NCBI RefSeq assembly: GCF_023016285.1
Contig: NZ_CP095413.1
Span: forward strand, 1,364,001-1,428,000
From: Muricauda sp. SCSIO 64092
Lineage (GTDB): Bacteria > Bacteroidota > Bacteroidia > Flavobacteriales > Flavobacteriaceae
Length of the DNA: 64,000 nt
Direction of reading: 5' to 3'
Shown here: positions 39,071 through 47,769 of the stretch, one piece after another
Layout: the number at the start of each line of letters is the position of its first letter
How positions within the stretch are numbered: the stretch's first letter is position 1
Position numbers and translations under genes: made by a program
The notes under the pieces: model-generated
Told to the model about the DNA's origin: nothing
Database searches by the model: none
Seen by the model: only the letters and a program-made list of their open reading frames with translations

Positions 39071-40918
39071 ATGAAATTAGAAAAGATATTAGACAAATTA
39101 GGTTCACTTGAAAAAAACTCATTTATTAAAGTAATAGATAATATCATTTCCAAAAATCCCGAAAACAATAAGGAAATTGACAAAATTTTAAGTTCAGCAG
39201 ACAAAGGGTTAAAATCTGTTGACAGCCAAAATATCTCAAAGATTTTTTTGCTAACTCAAAATGAGTTTTACAATTACTTGAAATCCGAATTTCAAGATAC
39301 TTCTTCTCAATTGGATATTCTAATTGACATTATTATTCGTGATGGAAATTGCATAATGAAACAAGATTGGTTTTCGAGATTGTACGATAATGAAATTAAA
39401 CATTTAAAAAATAGATTGAAGCAATTAAAATCTGATTTAGATAATGACAAATCGGAACTATCTGAATCAAGAAAAAGAGATTATAAAATCTATAATTCTT
39501 GCTTAAAAACTGCTTACAACAACGACTTAATAAACAATAGAGAGGCAAAAATAACATTTGATGAATTGTCAATAATTCTAACACTTTCAAAGTCGTTAGG
39601 ACTTTCTCAAGAAGAAGTTAAGTTGATTAATTACACAATTATTCCAATTAAAAAAGACGAAATACTCGAAATTATAAATAGCCTCAAAAACATTGGAGTA
39701 ATTTTCTATTCTAAAAAAGAGAATACTGTTTACGTGGCAGATGAAATAGTTAGACTTTTAAGAAAACTAAGAGAAAAAGAAGTTGGCGATAAATTTCTAA
39801 GAAGAACTTTAAAAATAATGCGTCAGCCAACGATAAATCAAATATCAAAAATCCATAATATTAACAGAAAATTAGGTCAATCAGAAAAAATTGAGGAAAT
39901 AATAAAAGAAGGCGTTTCGATTAGGGGAATTTTAGAAAATGACATTTACAAAGAAGGAACGACTTTAACCGAAAAAAAGAAGCAACTTACAGAACTCTGT
40001 GAAAAAGGTCTTGGTATAAAATCGTTAAAGGGAAGCACATTAGATGACAAAATTGACAGTTTGATTTCTCATTTCGAGAATATAGAAAAAGACGAAAAAG
40101 TTGGCATTTCAATTGACGGTTATGAAAAAATGTTAATAGAATTAAACGAGTCTTTACCAAAACTAAATAAACAACTTAAAGAACAATTTGAATTACAAGA
40201 CGAATTCGTTTTAAAAGCTAATTTTCTTTTAGACTATAATATAAAACCCAGAGATATTTTAGATTTAATCGCTAAAGAAGATTTAACCAAATTCACAAAA
40301 GAATACGGAATTAAGCAACGGGGAGACGATATTTTAAACGTTCTAGAGAACTACAAAGACGCAGAAAACCTCTACCTTGAGAATTACGAAAATGTTGCTT
40401 ACCGAAACTTGAACGAATTAAAAGAAAACGGAATTTCAATCAAGGAAAGTGAATTGGGATTAAAGTTTGAGGAATTAACCAAAACAATATTCTCAAAATT
40501 AGGATTTAACGTAGATGAAAAACTTAAAAAGTCTATTAACACGAGTAAAGACCAAATAGACATTTTGCTCAACATTGACAATAATGAAGTTATAATTGTC
40601 GAATGTAAAACCAGCAAAGAAAGAGGTTACAACAAATTTAGCTCTGTATCAAGGCAAATCAAATCATATAGAAAACTAGCAGAAAGTTGTAATCTGAGAG
40701 TAATTAAAACACTTTTGGTTGCACCTGAATTTAGTGACGATTTTATAACCGATTGCGAAATGGATATGGAAATGAACTTGTCGTTAATTACAGCTTCTTC
40801 ACTAATGAAAATATTTGAGGAATTTAAAATATCAAAGCACACAAGTTTACCTCACGTGTTATTTAGAGATATTGTGATTAACGAAGAAAGGATAATTAAA
40901 GCCTTAAAGAAAAAATAG
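39071..40918 (+). CDS. PD-(D/E)XK nuclease-like protein (cassette 2)
   Basis: Residues 1-455 are AT-rich-encoded, helical and charged, with no family I recognise. The last 150 residues read as a restriction-endonuclease fold of the Mrr type: GLKFEELTKTIFSKLGF (Glu helix), DQIDILL (Asp), VIIVECKTSK (ExK) and Q in SVSRQIKSY. No signal peptide is present. Such nuclease tails occur in restriction and other anti-phage proteins; a defence role is inference. Strong A+T bias compared with the flanking chromosome suggests recent acquisition. It has its own attC-like site downstream. Confidence 0.7.
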   Translation: MKLEKILDKLGSLEKNSFIKVIDNIISKNPENNKEIDKILSSADKGLKSVDSQNISKIFLLTQNEFYNYLKSEFQDTSSQLDILIDIIIRDGNCIMKQDWFSRLYDNEIKHLKNRLKQLKSDLDNDKSELSESRKRDYKIYNSCLKTAYNNDLINNREAKITFDELSIILTLSKSLGLSQEEVKLINYTIIPIKKDEILEIINSLKNIGVIFYSKKENTVYVADEIVRLLRKLREKEVGDKFLRRTLKIMRQPTINQISKIHNINRKLGQSEKIEEIIKEGVSIRGILENDIYKEGTTLTEKKKQLTELCEKGLGIKSLKGSTLDDKIDSLISHFENIEKDEKVGISIDGYEKMLIELNESLPKLNKQLKEQFELQDEFVLKANFLLDYNIKPRDILDLIAKEDLTKFTKEYGIKQRGDDILNVLENYKDAENLYLENYENVAYRNLNELKENGISIKESELGLKFEELTKTIFSKLGFNVDEKLKKSINTSKDQIDILLNIDNNEVIIVECKTSKERGYNKFSSVSRQIKSYRKLAESCNLRVIKTLLVAPEFSDDFITDCEMDMEMNLSLITASSLMKIFEEFKISKHTSLPHVLFRDIVINEERIIKALKKK

Positions 40919-40924
40919 CCAGTG

Positions 40925-41050
40925 GCTAACAATGTGTATAACTAATAGCGGTTTAAGTGATAAAACGAAAGCATAAACATAAAATAAAGGTCAGTGCAAA
41001 ACCGAAAGGTCTGTGAGTAGAAACCCGCTACTACTCATACACGGGACCAT
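40925..41050 (+). repeat. attC-like hairpin 2, interrupted by an IS element
   Basis: Arm 40934-40951 pairs with 41025-41042 in 15 of 18 positions. The left end is GCTAAC; the right end continues across the insertion (…GGGACCAT, then TGTGGAC from 42668). Removing the insertion and one CCAT copy gives CATACACGGGACCATTGTGG, comparable to the right ends of sites 1 and 3. It follows the nuclease-like gene. Confidence 0.55.
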
Positions 41051-42663
41051 CAGACTGTCTCAAAAGTATTAAGAATTAGAGAGAAACATTATAATGAATT
41101 ATATACGAGGAGCCTCCCGAGAACAACTTACATTATATACCACATGTCTGGACGATATGGTTGATCGGGATAATACCGTAAGGTTTATTGATGTTTTTGT
41201 TGATAATCTCGATTTGGAGCAGTTAGGTTTTACAACTATTTCTAATCAAGGTAGACCAGCATATAATCCTAAAGATTTACTTAAGCTTTATATCTATGGC
41301 TATATGAATCGTATGCGTTCTTCCAGGGTATTGGAAAAGGAATGTGTTCGTAATATAGAACTCATGTGGTTACTTAAAAACCTTAAACCAGATCATAATA
41401 CGATCTCTAGGTTTAGACAATCTAATCCCAAAGCCATAAAGCGTGTCTTTAGAGAAAGTGTTTCTATAGCTCAGGATTTTAATCTTATTGGAGCTATATT
41501 CATTGCTGGTGACTCTACAAAACTTAGAGCTCGGAACAGTAAAAAGAACAATTACAATAAAAAGAAAATACAACGCCATTTAGAGTATATAGACAATAAG
41601 CTAGATGAGTATAATGAGGCATTAGCTACCGCCGATGGCGATGAAAAAAAAGCCATCGAAAAAGCGATAAACAAACATCGGGTACATCAAGATAAATACC
41701 AACAAATACAAATGGTATTGGAACAGGATAAGAGCTGTGAAAACCCACAAATATCAACTTCTGATCCAGATAGCAGGCACCAAATTGTTCGGGGAACGAT
41801 TACCGAAATAACCTATACAGCCCAAAGGACTGTAGACGATAAACATAAACTTCTTATTGATTACAAACTCACCAATGAGAATGATAAAAAGGCTATGGGT
41901 ATGATGCTTAGAAGAGCAAAAAGTATTTTAAGAACCAATACATTTACAGCACTTTATGACAAAGGCTATCATACCGGTAGTGAGTTCTATACTGCAAATT
42001 GCCTGGGAATAAAAACCCTTGTGGCCATACCAGGTATTGGCAGAAGTAGCCAAGCACCAGACCCAACTTATAATGTTGGGCACTTTATTTATAACAAAAA
42101 AGAGGACACCTATACTTGTCCGAAAAACAGAGAACTAATCTCTAATGGTAATTGGTATAAGGCTAGAAACTATAAGTTTAAGCAATATAAAACCAAGCCT
42201 TGTAAAACTTGCCCAGTAATGACAAGTTGTACAACTTCAAAGGTCAATGGGAAGATTGTTCAACGTAGCCAGTATAAATCGTACATAGATAGCAACAAAA
42301 AGCATGTAGCCAATAACCAAGGACTTTACAAAAAGCGACAAGCCATTGTAGAGCATCCCTTTGGTACGATAAAGAGGCAATGGGGTTTTGATTATATAAT
42401 TACAAAGAAAGGAATTGCTTCAGCCAGTGCTGATTTTGGATTAACAGCTTTAGCATACAACCTTAAAAGAATGTTCAATCTAGGCTGGAAACCAAAAATA
42501 TCCGTCTTAAAAGCATTTTTTAAACACCTTATTTGCTTTTATAATGACCAGAGTGTTTGTTTTAACGGAATCTCAGTTTTAGGTAATCCATTTGGAAAAC
42601 CCTCTAACAAATTAATATATTTTTAAAATAAACAACTAATCACGGTAGTTTTGAGACAGACTG
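41051..42663 (+). mobile_element. IS1182-family insertion sequence (element 1)
   Basis: A 1613-bp element with 15-bp terminal inverted repeats (CAGACTGTCTCAAAA at the left, CAGTCTGTCTCAAAA as complement of the right, one mismatch) and a CCAT duplication at 41047-41050 and 42664-42667. It contains one complete transposase gene and is inserted at the distal arm of attC-like site 2. Confidence 0.85.
41094..42626 (+). CDS. IS1182-family transposase
   Basis: A 510-residue DDE transposase: the N-terminal DUF772-type domain (NQGRPAYNPKDLLKLYIYGYMNRMRSSRVLE), GDSTKLRARNSKKNNY with an acidic catalytic residue, the middle domain with DKGYHTGSEFY, a cysteine-rich zinc-like segment (CKTCPVMTSC) and a C-terminal KKRQAIVEHPFGTIKRQWGF. 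The frame is intact, so the element may be active. Confidence 0.93.
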   Translation: MNYIRGASREQLTLYTTCLDDMVDRDNTVRFIDVFVDNLDLEQLGFTTISNQGRPAYNPKDLLKLYIYGYMNRMRSSRVLEKECVRNIELMWLLKNLKPDHNTISRFRQSNPKAIKRVFRESVSIAQDFNLIGAIFIAGDSTKLRARNSKKNNYNKKKIQRHLEYIDNKLDEYNEALATADGDEKKAIEKAINKHRVHQDKYQQIQMVLEQDKSCENPQISTSDPDSRHQIVRGTITEITYTAQRTVDDKHKLLIDYKLTNENDKKAMGMMLRRAKSILRTNTFTALYDKGYHTGSEFYTANCLGIKTLVAIPGIGRSSQAPDPTYNVGHFIYNKKEDTYTCPKNRELISNGNWYKARNYKFKQYKTKPCKTCPVMTSCTTSKVNGKIVQRSQYKSYIDSNKKHVANNQGLYKKRQAIVEHPFGTIKRQWGFDYIITKKGIASASADFGLTALAYNLKRMFNLGWKPKISVLKAFFKHLICFYNDQSVCFNGISVLGNPFGKPSNKLIYF

Positions 42664-42691
42664 CCATTGTGGACAATTAAAACCAGCATTT

Positions 42692-43822
42692 ATGAAAATA
42701 ACAAACAAAGTCGTTCAGGTAATTATTTGTATTACGTGCTTGACATCAAATGTATTCGCTCAAAGTCAAAATGATGAATACGCACAATCTGAAAAGTTTT
42801 TGAATGAAGGGAAAAGCAATTTAGATAATGGTTATTGGTATGATGGATATTATTTCTATAAATCGTTGGAACACCTTGCCAATTTTGCCAAAATAGAAAA
42901 TGACAGCGTCAAAATACAGGCACAGCTCTACGAAATAAATTCTCAAGGTCAGATAGGAGATGACAGTTATATTTCATTTACAACTTCGACACTTCCAAAA
43001 ATGTCGACAGAGTATCAAAAGACATTGGATAAACAGATTGATAGTTTACAAAATTTAATCAAGAACCGCGAAAAATCCGAGACAGTCGAAAAGAATGAAC
43101 TTTTAATTATTTACAGAGAATTGAATCAGCTACAAAAGTTTGATTTTAACAACGGTAAGTTTAACGGAAATGAATACAAACAATATTTAAAAAAGAGAGC
43201 TAAATTAGAGATTGAATTGGGAAAGGTTGATTCTGGCTGTGAAATTCTCTATGAAACGGATTTAAGCTACTTTTTCAATTATGGATTTTCATCAAAAGAC
43301 TGTAAGGATTGGTATAAAGTAAAATCTGCCAAGGAAACGAAAAAATACGAAGCGGAACAAAAAGCAAATGCTAAAAAATGGTTTTCAGAACATCCTAACT
43401 TGATTAAGCTATGTTCACTGATTGGTGAAAGTTTTACAACTGTCGAAGCATATCTTGGCGAGCCACTTTCAGAAAACTATCGGATAGATGCAGGAGTTGG
43501 CGTCTATGGGCAACAATTCATTGGTAATAAATACAAAAACGAAAAGGGAGTTTATGAAATCGGCTTTAAGAATGGTAACGTGATGATTATTCAATTTTAT
43601 CCAAACAAATACATTAAATATTCCCCTGAAAAGTTTGACAGCGAAACTTCAATGTTCGATTTAGATGGTGGTATGGAAGGAGCTTGTTCCGGAGAAACGA
43701 AAAACAATCACGTTGGAGATATTAAAATGTTTTCAATCGATTATGATTGTTCAAGTAGCGGATTAATTAGTACAGTTTTTTATGGAAGAAACGGAAAACT
43801 TCTATCAGTATTAGCATATTAG
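42692..43822 (+). CDS. Exported hypothetical protein (cassette 3)
   Basis: A signal peptide (to about residue 24, VFAQ) is followed by a charged, probably helical region (about 25-230) and a C-terminal domain with paired-cysteine segments. I do not recognise the family. It lies between the two IS elements. Its base composition is A+T-rich like cassette 2. It is followed by the left arm of attC-like site 3, consistent with being a cassette. Confidence 0.65.
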   Translation: MKITNKVVQVIICITCLTSNVFAQSQNDEYAQSEKFLNEGKSNLDNGYWYDGYYFYKSLEHLANFAKIENDSVKIQAQLYEINSQGQIGDDSYISFTTSTLPKMSTEYQKTLDKQIDSLQNLIKNREKSETVEKNELLIIYRELNQLQKFDFNNGKFNGNEYKQYLKKRAKLEIELGKVDSGCEILYETDLSYFFNYGFSSKDCKDWYKVKSAKETKKYEAEQKANAKKWFSEHPNLIKLCSLIGESFTTVEAYLGEPLSENYRIDAGVGVYGQQFIGNKYKNEKGVYEIGFKNGNVMIIQFYPNKYIKYSPEKFDSETSMFDLDGGMEGACSGETKNNHVGDIKMFSIDYDCSSSGLISTVFYGRNGKLLSVLAY

Positions 43823-43830
43823 AAAATAAC

Positions 43831-43845
43831 TGCCCACAACAATGG
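43831..43845 (+). repeat. Left part of attC-like hairpin 3, cut off by an IS element
   Basis: TGCCCACAACAATGG matches the outer left end of attC-like sites. Its last 7 bases (ACAATGG, 43839-43845) are repeated at 45540-45546 on the other side of IS element 2, where the rest of the site continues. Confidence 0.5.
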
Positions 43846-45539
43846 TAACCGTTGCACAAGCCCATAAGTCCGAAAATGCGGATTGATATAAACCTTTTTC
43901 CGAGAGCTTTTTTGGTTCATACCAGTTTGCGTTTCACCAAGGACAGATGATCACAGAGCCTCAAAGTGGCCGTTACCATGCCATTTAGGCCGAAAAAGTC
44001 CCGGGACAGGGATTTTGCCGCGCTCCTGGCCTTTTTCAGGGTGTACTTTAATAGTTTCTTGAGGTTATAGGCTGTGGCGGCCATTTGCATGCACTTGTTG
44101 GCCTGCCGGATGCCCAGGGTATATACTTTGCCCATGCCCATGAATTGGGTAAGGGTACCCAAAACAGGTTCCACGGTGCTTTGCCTTTTGGCTTTCATAT
44201 AACGTCCCTGTGGACTGTTCACCCGTTTGTTGTTGCGCTCGTATTCTTCTCGGTAGTAGGTCAAGCAGATGCGTTTCTCCTGTGACTTTCCCAGGCATGT
44301 GCCGCGCAAGGGGCAGCCCAGGCATACTTTCTTGCTGGCCCGGTATTCCTTCTTTTTGGTCTTGGTGCGGTGATCAAGAAATACTTTCTTAAACCAAATG
44401 GACTTTCCCTTAGGGCAGATAAAACAATCTCTCGCTTTATCATAAACAAAACCTTCGGGCCCGCCTTTGTATGTACCATGGGGAGGGATAAAACTTTTCA
44501 GACCACATTGTTCCAAAAAGGCATAGTTCTCCCCGCTGCTGTACCCGGTGTCCGCCACCACGTTCTCCCATCCCAGGCCCTCCTTCCAGAGCCTGGGACC
44601 GACACGTTTCACCATATCGGGCAGGTGCTGGTTGTCCTTGCCATCGGCATGGTATGCCCCGATGTCGGTGATCACATGGTTCGCCGTATCCACTGTCAAT
44701 TGCGCCGTGTAGTTGAGCTTGCGGGCCTTGCCCGGTTTTACACTTATCCTGGTATCCGGGTCCGTGGGGCTGTAATGGGTCTTGTTGCCGGTATACTTTG
44801 AGCCCTTGTTGCCCGACCCCGGTCTTTGGTCCTGTTCCTTGGCCCATTTCCTGTTGCGGCCCTTTAGCGCTTTTAACTCTTGCTCATTGGCCGTTATTCT
44901 TCGTTGATCCGCTTTGGACCTGTCCGTCTTGGACTTGCGAAGCGGCTTTTCCCTGTCAGTCGCACTTATGTGGCGTACCCTGCGCAGGTGCGTTTCCAAC
45001 TCTTCTTCCGGCACTTTCAGTTCCAGGCTGTCCATAGAGGCGTTGGCCTTTACCGGGGCCGAGTCCATCACCTGGGTATGGCCGCTGACCAGACCGCTCT
45101 CCACACAAAGGGAAAACACCTTGGCAAACACCTCTTCAAAGACACTTTCCGGAAACAGTTGGCGCGTACGGCTCACCGTGGAGTGCCACGGAAGTTCCTC
45201 GTCGATACCGTAGCCCAAAAACAACAGAATATCCAAACGCATACCACAATGGGCCACAAGCCTACGGTCGCTCGGGATATTCTCCAGATAACCCACCAAA
45301 CACAGCTTGAAGAAAACCACCGGGTCGATGCGCTTCTGTCCACTGTCGCCATAAAATCTCTTGGTCCGAGGATAGAGAAAATCCAAATCCAATGCCCCTT
45401 TCAAACGTCTGTAGAAGTTCCCCTCGGGAACACGGTCGCTCAAACGAAAATCCGTGAAGAGCTTTTCCTGATACTCCTTTTTGCCTTGCATTCCTAAAGA
45501 TACCACGATTTGCTATCTTTAGAAAGTTCTGCAACAGAC
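43846..45539 (-). mobile_element. IS1182-family insertion sequence (element 2)
   Basis: The limits are set by the apparent 7-bp duplication ACAATGG. The ends share GTTGCA followed by AA a few bases in on each side (43851 onward and the complement before 45535), so the inverted repeats are short or diverged. It encodes one transposase. It is far richer in G+C than element 1 and the cassettes, so the two elements arrived independently. Confidence 0.6.
43917..45491 (-). CDS. IS1182-family transposase
   Basis: The start MQGKKEYQEKLFTDFRLSDRVP is the standard N-terminus; the frame is open to 45506. Family landmarks are FYGDSGQKRIDPVVFFKLCLVGYLENI, HTQVMDSAPVKANASMDSL with a catalytic Asp, VADTGYSSGENYAFLEQ, the cysteine pair region CLGCPLRGTCLG and QSTVEPVLGTL with the catalytic Glu. 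The gene is intact. It is only distantly similar to the transposase of element 1. Confidence 0.93.
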   Translation of the reverse strand: MQGKKEYQEKLFTDFRLSDRVPEGNFYRRLKGALDLDFLYPRTKRFYGDSGQKRIDPVVFFKLCLVGYLENIPSDRRLVAHCGMRLDILLFLGYGIDEELPWHSTVSRTRQLFPESVFEEVFAKVFSLCVESGLVSGHTQVMDSAPVKANASMDSLELKVPEEELETHLRRVRHISATDREKPLRKSKTDRSKADQRRITANEQELKALKGRNRKWAKEQDQRPGSGNKGSKYTGNKTHYSPTDPDTRISVKPGKARKLNYTAQLTVDTANHVITDIGAYHADGKDNQHLPDMVKRVGPRLWKEGLGWENVVADTGYSSGENYAFLEQCGLKSFIPPHGTYKGGPEGFVYDKARDCFICPKGKSIWFKKVFLDHRTKTKKKEYRASKKVCLGCPLRGTCLGKSQEKRICLTYYREEYERNNKRVNSPQGRYMKAKRQSTVEPVLGTLTQFMGMGKVYTLGIRQANKCMQMAATAYNLKKLLKYTLKKARSAAKSLSRDFFGLNGMVTATLRLCDHLSLVKRKLV

Positions 45540-45664
45540 ACAATGGCTATGAGTAATTGCTTGTTCGCGCCTACTTCTGAAAATCCTCGCGGATTTTCAG
45601 CTTGGTGTGTACTTGCAAAATTAAGTGCTAACCCACGCAACTACCCATAGCCGAGATCGTTAGC
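45540..45664 (+). repeat. attC-like hairpin 3, right part, ending the cassette array
   Basis: Arm 45545-45560 (GGCTATGAGTAATTGC) pairs with 45637-45652 in 14 of 16 positions. The right end is CGTTAGC (45658-45664). A perfect 10-bp inner hairpin CTGAAAATCC/GGATTTTCAG lies in the loop. Joined to 43831-43845 it forms a full site after cassette 3. The next gene (DJ-1) is on the other strand and not part of the array. Confidence 0.6.
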
Positions 45665-45673
45665 TTAAAAACC

Positions 45674-46480
45674 CTACTTCGCCATAAGAACAGCTCCCAT
45701 TTCCCCGGTCCAGTTTTGAAGTCTGTCCAGATACAAATAGGATTCCACGAATTCGCGATGTTCAGGACTTGTCATTTTTTCAACCAAAATCAAGGCAGAT
45801 ATATAACTTGCCAAATTTCCGTTTGAAGAACTGAACTTACCATCCTCTACATAAGTTACCTTAGCATCGTCATTGACCTTTAAATTGGGATAGTCCATTT
45901 GAAGCTGTTTACCTCCGCCAATATAGGTCACAATGTTTTTCCCATCCGCTATTCCGGACTTACCAACCAACTTGGCACCTGCACAATTACTCACGGTGTA
46001 TTTGGTTTCCTTGTTCTTCTCCTGAATAAACTTTACGATATTCCCATTATGTATCTGGGCATACATGTCGTAAGCGCTGGGAATGAAAAGTGCTTCTAAT
46101 TTTGGGCAATTTTCGAAGGTATAATCAGGCAGTATTTTAAGACCTTCTTCCGCAACAATTACGTTCTCCCCTTCAGCAACGGTGATGACATTGAACAGTT
46201 GAAGCCCCTCTTTTGTAGGCTTGGAAAAGACATCGGCCGTAGCCGTGACCTCTGTTGTAAGTACACCGTCATAAATCAGGAGGCCAATCGTAGGTAAATC
46301 CTTCCTAAAGGGCTTTAAGTGCCTGGTCAAGGTATCGGGTCCGACTTTTGCCACTTTTTCCCCTTTTACTTCGTTTTCGTTTTTTCCACCTTCGCTTGTT
46401 GTATTACAATTAACCGACATAAAGGCAATACCAAGCGTAAGAATACTTAAGACGCCCATTTTTAGAGATACAATTTTCAT
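45674..46480 (-). CDS. DJ-1/PfpI-family lipoprotein
   Basis: A lipobox-like signal ends at Cys25 (MSVNC). The domain has PTIGLLIYDGVLTTEVTATADVF at the start and the nucleophile-elbow cysteine in VSNCAGAKLVGKSGI, a hallmark of class I glutamine-amidotransferase-like DJ-1/ThiJ proteins. Activity could be glyoxalase-, protease- or chaperone-like. An operator and a TAnnTTTG element upstream suggest control by the Crp-family regulator encoded 1.8 kb away. Confidence 0.85.
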   Translation of the reverse strand: MKIVSLKMGVLSILTLGIAFMSVNCNTTSEGGKNENEVKGEKVAKVGPDTLTRHLKPFRKDLPTIGLLIYDGVLTTEVTATADVFSKPTKEGLQLFNVITVAEGENVIVAEEGLKILPDYTFENCPKLEALFIPSAYDMYAQIHNGNIVKFIQEKNKETKYTVSNCAGAKLVGKSGIADGKNIVTYIGGGKQLQMDYPNLKVNDDAKVTYVEDGKFSSSNGNLASYISALILVEKMTSPEHREFVESYLYLDRLQNWTGEMGAVLMAK

Positions 46481-46572
46481 TTTGATTTAAAGTTTTGTTG
46501 GGGGGTCCATCAAAAGGATCCCCATCATTAATAACACGAGTGATTTCCGTTCTAAGCGCTAAAACAGTGACA

Positions 46573-46617
46573 CAAAATTATTGGTGGGAAAACTTGAAAA
46601 AATTAAGCTGGTTTAAG
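46573..46617 (-). promoter_or_regulatory. Promoter with Crp-type palindrome, upstream of the DJ-1 gene
   Basis: The palindrome ATTAAGCTGGTTTAAG (46602-46617) matches the CTTAAACTGGTTTAAG site at 48255 in 14 of 16 positions. TAATTTTG on the minus strand (46573-46580) matches TAnnTTTG. The distance between centres is 33 bp, placing the site near -41, the class II activator position. Confidence 0.55.
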
Positions 46618-46729
46618 AAAGAGGGCAATTTGTTCTCGTTTAAAAGGCAGGAAACGACATTACCAATGGCGCCGATTTCCAGTATTCCCATTTAAAGGCA
46701 AGGGAAGCCCATACACTATCGGGTTTATA

Positions 46730-47212
46730 TCAATTTCCAGCTTTGAATTGAATTGATTTTGATTTGCGTATTGCCGATAAATAAACCCAAATAATGAACA
46801 AAGCTTGAAGGGGTATTCTAAACCATAGATAGTTTAAACCGCTACCATCGTTCCCTCCCGTTTGATAATTCACATTTTCCAGGGCAGCATAAATATTGGC
46901 GGGCAAAACGATCACAAAGAAAACAATCAATGCCCAACCTACCATTGCTCGATATTTGGGAAGCAATAAACCGATAGCAAATAGCACCTCCATGATCCCC
47001 GTCAATAGCACCAACTCTTTTTGGAATGGGATCCATTCGGGAACCATGGCCTGCATTCCCTCCATATACATAAAATGGCCAATGGCGGTAAAGACCAACA
47101 TGACTGCCATTGCAATTCTTCCTGCTAAAGGAAAGTTGTTTTCTTTTCTAAAAAGCCTGTAGACCACTGCCGTTAAAACAAAGGAAACAACTAAAACAAG
47201 TAAGGGTTTCAT
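46730..47212 (-). CDS. DoxX-like membrane protein
   Basis: The start MKPLLVLVVSFVLTAVVYRLF opens directly with a helix; the frame extends upstream to 47299 without membrane character. Four hydrophobic helices, the GRIAMAVMLVFTAIGHFMYM segment, and VPEWIPFQKELVLLTGIMEVLFAIGLLLP match DoxX-family proteins, small four-helix membrane proteins often linked to oxidative stress. It lies downstream of the DUF6326-like gene on the same strand. Confidence 0.8.
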   Translation of the reverse strand: MKPLLVLVVSFVLTAVVYRLFRKENNFPLAGRIAMAVMLVFTAIGHFMYMEGMQAMVPEWIPFQKELVLLTGIMEVLFAIGLLLPKYRAMVGWALIVFFVIVLPANIYAALENVNYQTGGNDGSGLNYLWFRIPLQALFIIWVYLSAIRKSKSIQFKAGN

Positions 47213-47246
47213 AAAAAGAACTATAAGATTTGTATTTCCATTGATG

Positions 47247-47672
47247 TCAACTTGGTTTATCCTTTGGCCAATTCCAGGCATGCCAAAGAATTGAACCAAA
47301 TACCAGCACTTCCACTAATTGGTATAACAGATAGAAGGTATACCAACCTCCTAGATCATTTAGCTCTCCTACGATTAGTATAACAGACATGGAAGACCAT
47401 ATCAAAGCTACAATTAAATTGAACCATTTATTGATTTTTGGCTTTAACAGAACGGAGAAAAGAACCATCAATGAAGGTACGATCAAGATGAAGGAGAAAA
47501 TCACCAGTAGTTCGGGTGTCACATCACCAACTGGGGTTTTCAGGTTCATTACCTGTTCTATTTTACCAGGGGTTTTCAGCTCAAAATAATCTGCGTATAG
47601 GTACAAAAACATAAGACACGCCCAATGGGCGGCCAGTTTGCCTTTTACGTTCACTTTGCTGTCTGTGAGCAT
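47247..47672 (-). CDS. Four-helix membrane protein, DUF6326-like
   Basis: A 141-residue protein with helices at about 15-33, 53-75, 83-103 and 110-130, and the short motif YLYADYFELKTPGKIEQV between the first two. The family assignment is from memory of the pattern and is not certain. It is transcribed with the DoxX-like gene, 35 nt apart from its start, suggesting a joint membrane function. Confidence 0.7.
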   Translation of the reverse strand: MLTDSKVNVKGKLAAHWACLMFLYLYADYFELKTPGKIEQVMNLKTPVGDVTPELLVIFSFILIVPSLMVLFSVLLKPKINKWFNLIVALIWSSMSVILIVGELNDLGGWYTFYLLYQLVEVLVFGSILWHAWNWPKDKPS

Positions 47673-47769
47673 GGTATTTCTATTTTGGGATTAACCTTTG
47701 CTTTTGGGGAAATGGGACTTTTCCTTCCTAACGAACACCAATTGACCAACCACCATTCCCAATGTATCC

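Noticed and set aside
44085..45497. Plus-strand ORFs opposite the transposase of IS element 2
   Set aside because: They are antisense frames opened by the high G+C of the element and have no family features.
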